Notes under the pieces: generated by a model
The model's database searches: none
Seen by the model: only the letters and a program-made list of their open reading frames with translations
What the model was told of the DNA's origin: nothing
Part shown: piece by piece, positions 44,575 through 47,633 of the stretch
Layout: every line of letters begins with the position of its first letter
How positions within the stretch are numbered: the stretch's first letter is position 1
Program-made: the position numbers and the translations under genes
Origin: Bigelowiella natans CCMP2755
Taxonomy: Eukaryota; Cercozoa; Chlorarachniophyceae
Reading direction: 5' to 3'
DNA length: 47,633 nt
NCBI GenBank assembly: GCA_000320545.1
Contig: ADNK01001387.1
Location: forward strand, 55,001-102,633

Positions 44575-47063
44575 GTGATCAAACCACTGGAATGGGAAGA
44601 TTTCCGTTTTCCGACTCAGAAAGAGACGTTTGATTTCTTTAAGAAAAAGGTAGTTATTATATTTGTCATATTCGTCCAAAGTTCTTTTTAAATTGCATCT
44701 CGAAGTTGAAGTCATATACTACAATGATTACAATTGAGAATTACATGGCCTGGTGTGTCTGACCTAAGAAATCGTGGGCGGGATTAGTGAGCATTCCTTC
44801 GATTATATCATTAGCTTCCAATCCTCTCATGGGTTCCGATGACAACCAAAGATACTTTTAGAGCTGATGTAGGTTCGTTGAATTATTGCGCCAAATGTAC
44901 ATGTCATGGAAAAAATTATAAAATACAACGAAGCGTGTTCTCGTGTACATTATTACAGTTGCAGGATTTACTATCCTTGTCATGGTGGTTCCTCAGGGGT
45001 ACAAATTATGGCAATTTAAAATATTTCTGGGATAGGATTCCTTACTATTTCAATTATTCAGAATGTCTTATGCAAACATTGTGGGAATACCCCTCGTCTA
45101 TGGATTATACTCAACACTGGTGCCTTGCTTAGTATACGCTGCTCTTGGTAAACTCTCGATAAATCTGTCTGCTAAGATGACAAATTGTTAATGTATCTAC
45201 GTCACATTTTAATCTAAAAATTGCTATCAACAAGGTGGTTGCCGTCAGGGGGCTGTTGGGCCAACGGCTCTAGTCGCTATTTTGACGAATGCCGCCATTG
45301 ATGGTCTCCTTACTGAAGAAGAATGTCCAGCTTTTTTCGATGGTATCAAGTGTTTGTCTTTTCTCTATGTGAAAATCAATGAACATCGGTTTTTACATAA
45401 TGCAGGGAGCCAATCTGGAGCTCAGAGTGAAGTGTGTCCTGAGGAACTCGCAAAATTAGCATCTTTGACTGCATTTATTACTGGCATACTGCAGGCACGA
45501 AAGTCATATTTTCTTTTGGTGTTGTGTTAAAATAATTTTTTCCCAAAATTATAGATTGGGGGAGCGATCTTCCAACTAGGCTTCATTGTACAATTCATGG
45601 CTCAACCTGTCGTATCGGGATTTACAAGTGCTGCTGCTTTCTTAATAGCTTTGACTCAAGTACGAAATGTCCTTGGATTTTCTATTGAGCGTTCGCAGTT
45701 CATTTATGTGACGATCGGAGAGATCGCGAATAACATTCATAAGACAAACCCGATCAATGCCGTTCTTGGTTTTTCTTTCTTCTTCATGTTAAGAGCCACC
45801 TCTTCAATAGCCAAAAAATATAAGTATTTTGCGTGGTTGCGACCCCTCGCACCTTTAATTATGTGCGTGCTTGGATCAGTAATCGTTTACGCTGCTGATC
45901 TCGATACTGAACACGGTGTGGAAGTTGTAGGGGATGTTCCTGGTGGTTTGCCTCCATTCTCACCGCCAGATGCGTCTGACATCGGGCGTGTGATTATACC
46001 TTCCATAACAATTGTGGTGTTGTCCTACCTTGTTGCGAGCGCAAATGCCAAAACTCTTGCAGCCCTGAATAATTATGAGGTAGATGCAGGGCAAGAACTG
46101 TTTGCTCTCGGGTCTATGAATTTCGTTGGATCTCTCTTTTCTGGTTTTCCTTCAACAATATCTTTTTCTCGAGCGGCTGTTGCAAACTCAGTTGGTGCTA
46201 AAACGCAGTTTTTTGGTGCTGTCACAGGTGTGGGTATGATTTTAACTCTAGTTTTGTTGACTCCAGTATTCGCATACTTACCCAACTTTGTGTTGGGTTC
46301 TATCGTTATGTCATCTGTTGTCAACCTGGTTGCCTATGAGGATGCCATTGAATTATGGAAGACAAAAAAATCAGATTGTTCATTGTGGTTTTTGGCATTT
46401 CTGGGAACCTTGTTCCTTGGAATACTCAATGGTGTATTACTTGCTGTGAGCATCTCTCTGATTCTTGTGATCTATGAGTCTGTCCGACCCCAAGTATCTC
46501 TTATATGGCGGGTGAAAGGAACGACGACGTACCGAAGTGTCAAGCAAGCACCAAATGGGGAATGGGTCAAGGGCATTCTTATTGTCCGTTTTGGTGCACC
46601 GATGTATTTTGCCAATATGGCCTACATTCGTGACACCCTTTATGCAATGATAAAGAAAGGAGATCAAGAGGAGATTCGTTACTTGATTCTAGAGATGTCG
46701 CCAGTGATTAGCATGGACAGTTCCGCTCTTCACATTTTGGAGGACATGGCGAGAGATTTCGAAACACGTGGACTTCAACTATGTTTCGCAAATACTGGCA
46801 GTAGAGTATTCAAATTGTTTACAAAAGCAGGATTTGTTCAAAAACAAGGAGAAGAATGGTTTCAACCAAGGTATTTACACAATTATGCTCTCATAATGCT
46901 TCGAAACTAAAATTCTATTTTTGTGTTTAGCACTGCCGGTGCTGTGTCACAATGTTTGATCCATAAAAAATTGGGCCATGCTTCCAGAGATGTAGTCAAT
47001 AGAGAGTACATGAAGGCCGGTCCTGACGATGGAGAAGAGGAAACAAAAGACACCTACGTGTGA
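44575..47063 (+). CDS. SulP family anion transporter with STAS domain
   Basis: Exons are 44575-44649, 44815-44872, 44965-44998, 45062-45147, 45235-45342, 45406-45494, 45555-46870 and 46931-47063, giving 632 residues; the N-terminal exon is unresolved. Family blocks are LPILSWVPMTTKDTFRADV, ILVMVVPQGMSYANIVGIPL, VYGLYSTLVPCLVYAALG, GGCRQGAVGPTALVAILTNA, then QPVVSGFTSAAAFLIALTQV and about ten hydrophobic helices. A C-terminal STAS domain (ILIVRFGAPMYFANMAYIRD ... MDSSALHILEDMA) closes the protein. By family knowledge it carries sulfate, bicarbonate or related anions across the plasma or an organelle membrane; the substrate cannot be read from the sequence. The intron at 45495-45554 begins GC (CTGCAG/gcacga), and family alignment across it is ungapped. 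The C-terminus DTYV fits a class I PDZ ligand. Confidence 0.9.
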
Positions 47064-47633
47064 TGGGTCTCACTCTGGATCATTTCCGGTTTTTTCCAAT
47101 GCCAACAACATGTAGTTAAACCAACCCGACACTGACGCAACTCTTTGAGCTAACACATGTGTCCCGAATTTGCAAGCTCGATTGTCATGGCGCGGCGTTG
47201 ATGGTGTGCATCCGAAATTTCAGTGCGTTCCAAAATTCACTTGTTTGTGCAAATGCATGATGACAAATGTGAACACTGACATTGCATCATGAAAAATCGC
47301 ACACAATGTGCACAGATGTGTTGTGATTTTGACATGCATTGAACAAAGCGCACACTTCATGGAAATTGATCGACATCTTGAGCATCGAGGCTAGCTAGCA
47401 AGCAACGATGATTGACAAAAACATGGCCTCAATGACAATGAAATTTTGCCGATCGCATCGCTTCCATGATGCACAACCGCATCCTGTTTTTGCATTCAAC
47501 AAAGACTGTTTGTCCCAAACTAGCGAACAACCAGCAAACATCAACTTCAAATGACAAAGACGACGAAAAAACCACAATGTGTGCCGTTTTTGCTTTGCTG
47601 TTCCAGCACTGCATTGCAATCAATGTCAGCATT
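47064..47633. other. TGCA-rich spacer after SulP gene (to window end)
   Basis: About 12 TGCA words in 570 bp by hand count, with GTGCAAATGCATGATG-type stretches and no microsatellites. By the pattern seen elsewhere the next gene should converge from the minus strand, but no coding exon is visible before the edge. Confidence 0.6.

Noticed and set aside
1-47633. CRISPR arrays, tRNA, rRNA, prokaryotic operons
   Set aside because: The regular repeats are simple microsatellites without spacers. I saw no tRNA cloverleaf or rRNA core, and the gene structure is clearly eukaryotic.

Overview
This window is nuclear DNA of an intron-rich unicellular or simple multicellular eukaryote. The genes have many short exons with GT-AG introns (about 40-700 nt), the introns are full of microsatellites (GGA, CTA, GT, CT and AT runs), and several families are eukaryote-specific: TRP-type ankyrin channel, TBC RabGAP, MOZART, cytochrome b5-acyl-CoA dehydrogenase fusion. 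I cannot fix the lineage. The strictly alternating gene strands recall reports for brown algae such as Ectocarpus, so a stramenopile is one possibility, at low confidence. I rebuilt the genes by hand from splice sites, reading-phase continuity and family alignment. In ten genes the summed exon lengths give an unbroken frame, which is strong internal support; three (left-edge PDZ, NYN and SulP) lack a resolved 5' end.

Layout, left to right: (1) the 3' end of a PDZ protein (+); (2) an ankyrin-repeat six-helix cation channel (-); (3) a NYN ribonuclease-like protein with cold-shock-like domains (+); (4) a 17-exon cytochrome b5/acyl-CoA dehydrogenase ending in SRM (-); (5) a 19-exon HtrA/Deg serine protease with two PDZ domains ending in SKL (+); (6) a small 3-exon unknown (-); (7) a Q/S/P-rich unknown (+); (8) a 17-exon coiled-coil/low-complexity protein (-); (9) a 67-residue MOZART-like gamma-tubulin complex protein (+); (10) a 12-exon TBC RabGAP (-); (11) a 10-exon unknown (+); (12) a small secreted or type I membrane protein (-); (13) a SulP/STAS anion transporter (+).

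Neighbouring genes are on opposite strands without exception. The window is therefore six head-to-head (divergent) pairs separated by tail-to-tail (convergent) spacers. Every convergent spacer carries a distinctive island rich in TGCA, GCATGC and GTGCAC words and poor in microsatellites, while the divergent spacers look ordinary. This is the most unusual large-scale signal here. A second recurring signal is short tandem duplication across exon/intron junctions, seen at five splice sites; one of these creates an in-frame alternative acceptor in the protease gene.

Functionally, the clearest link is the head-to-head pair 4/5. Both proteins end in peroxisomal targeting tripeptides (SRM and SKL) and share about 1.1 kb of upstream DNA, suggesting a co-regulated peroxisomal fatty-acid oxidation and protein-processing pair. 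The other neighbours show no obvious shared pathway.
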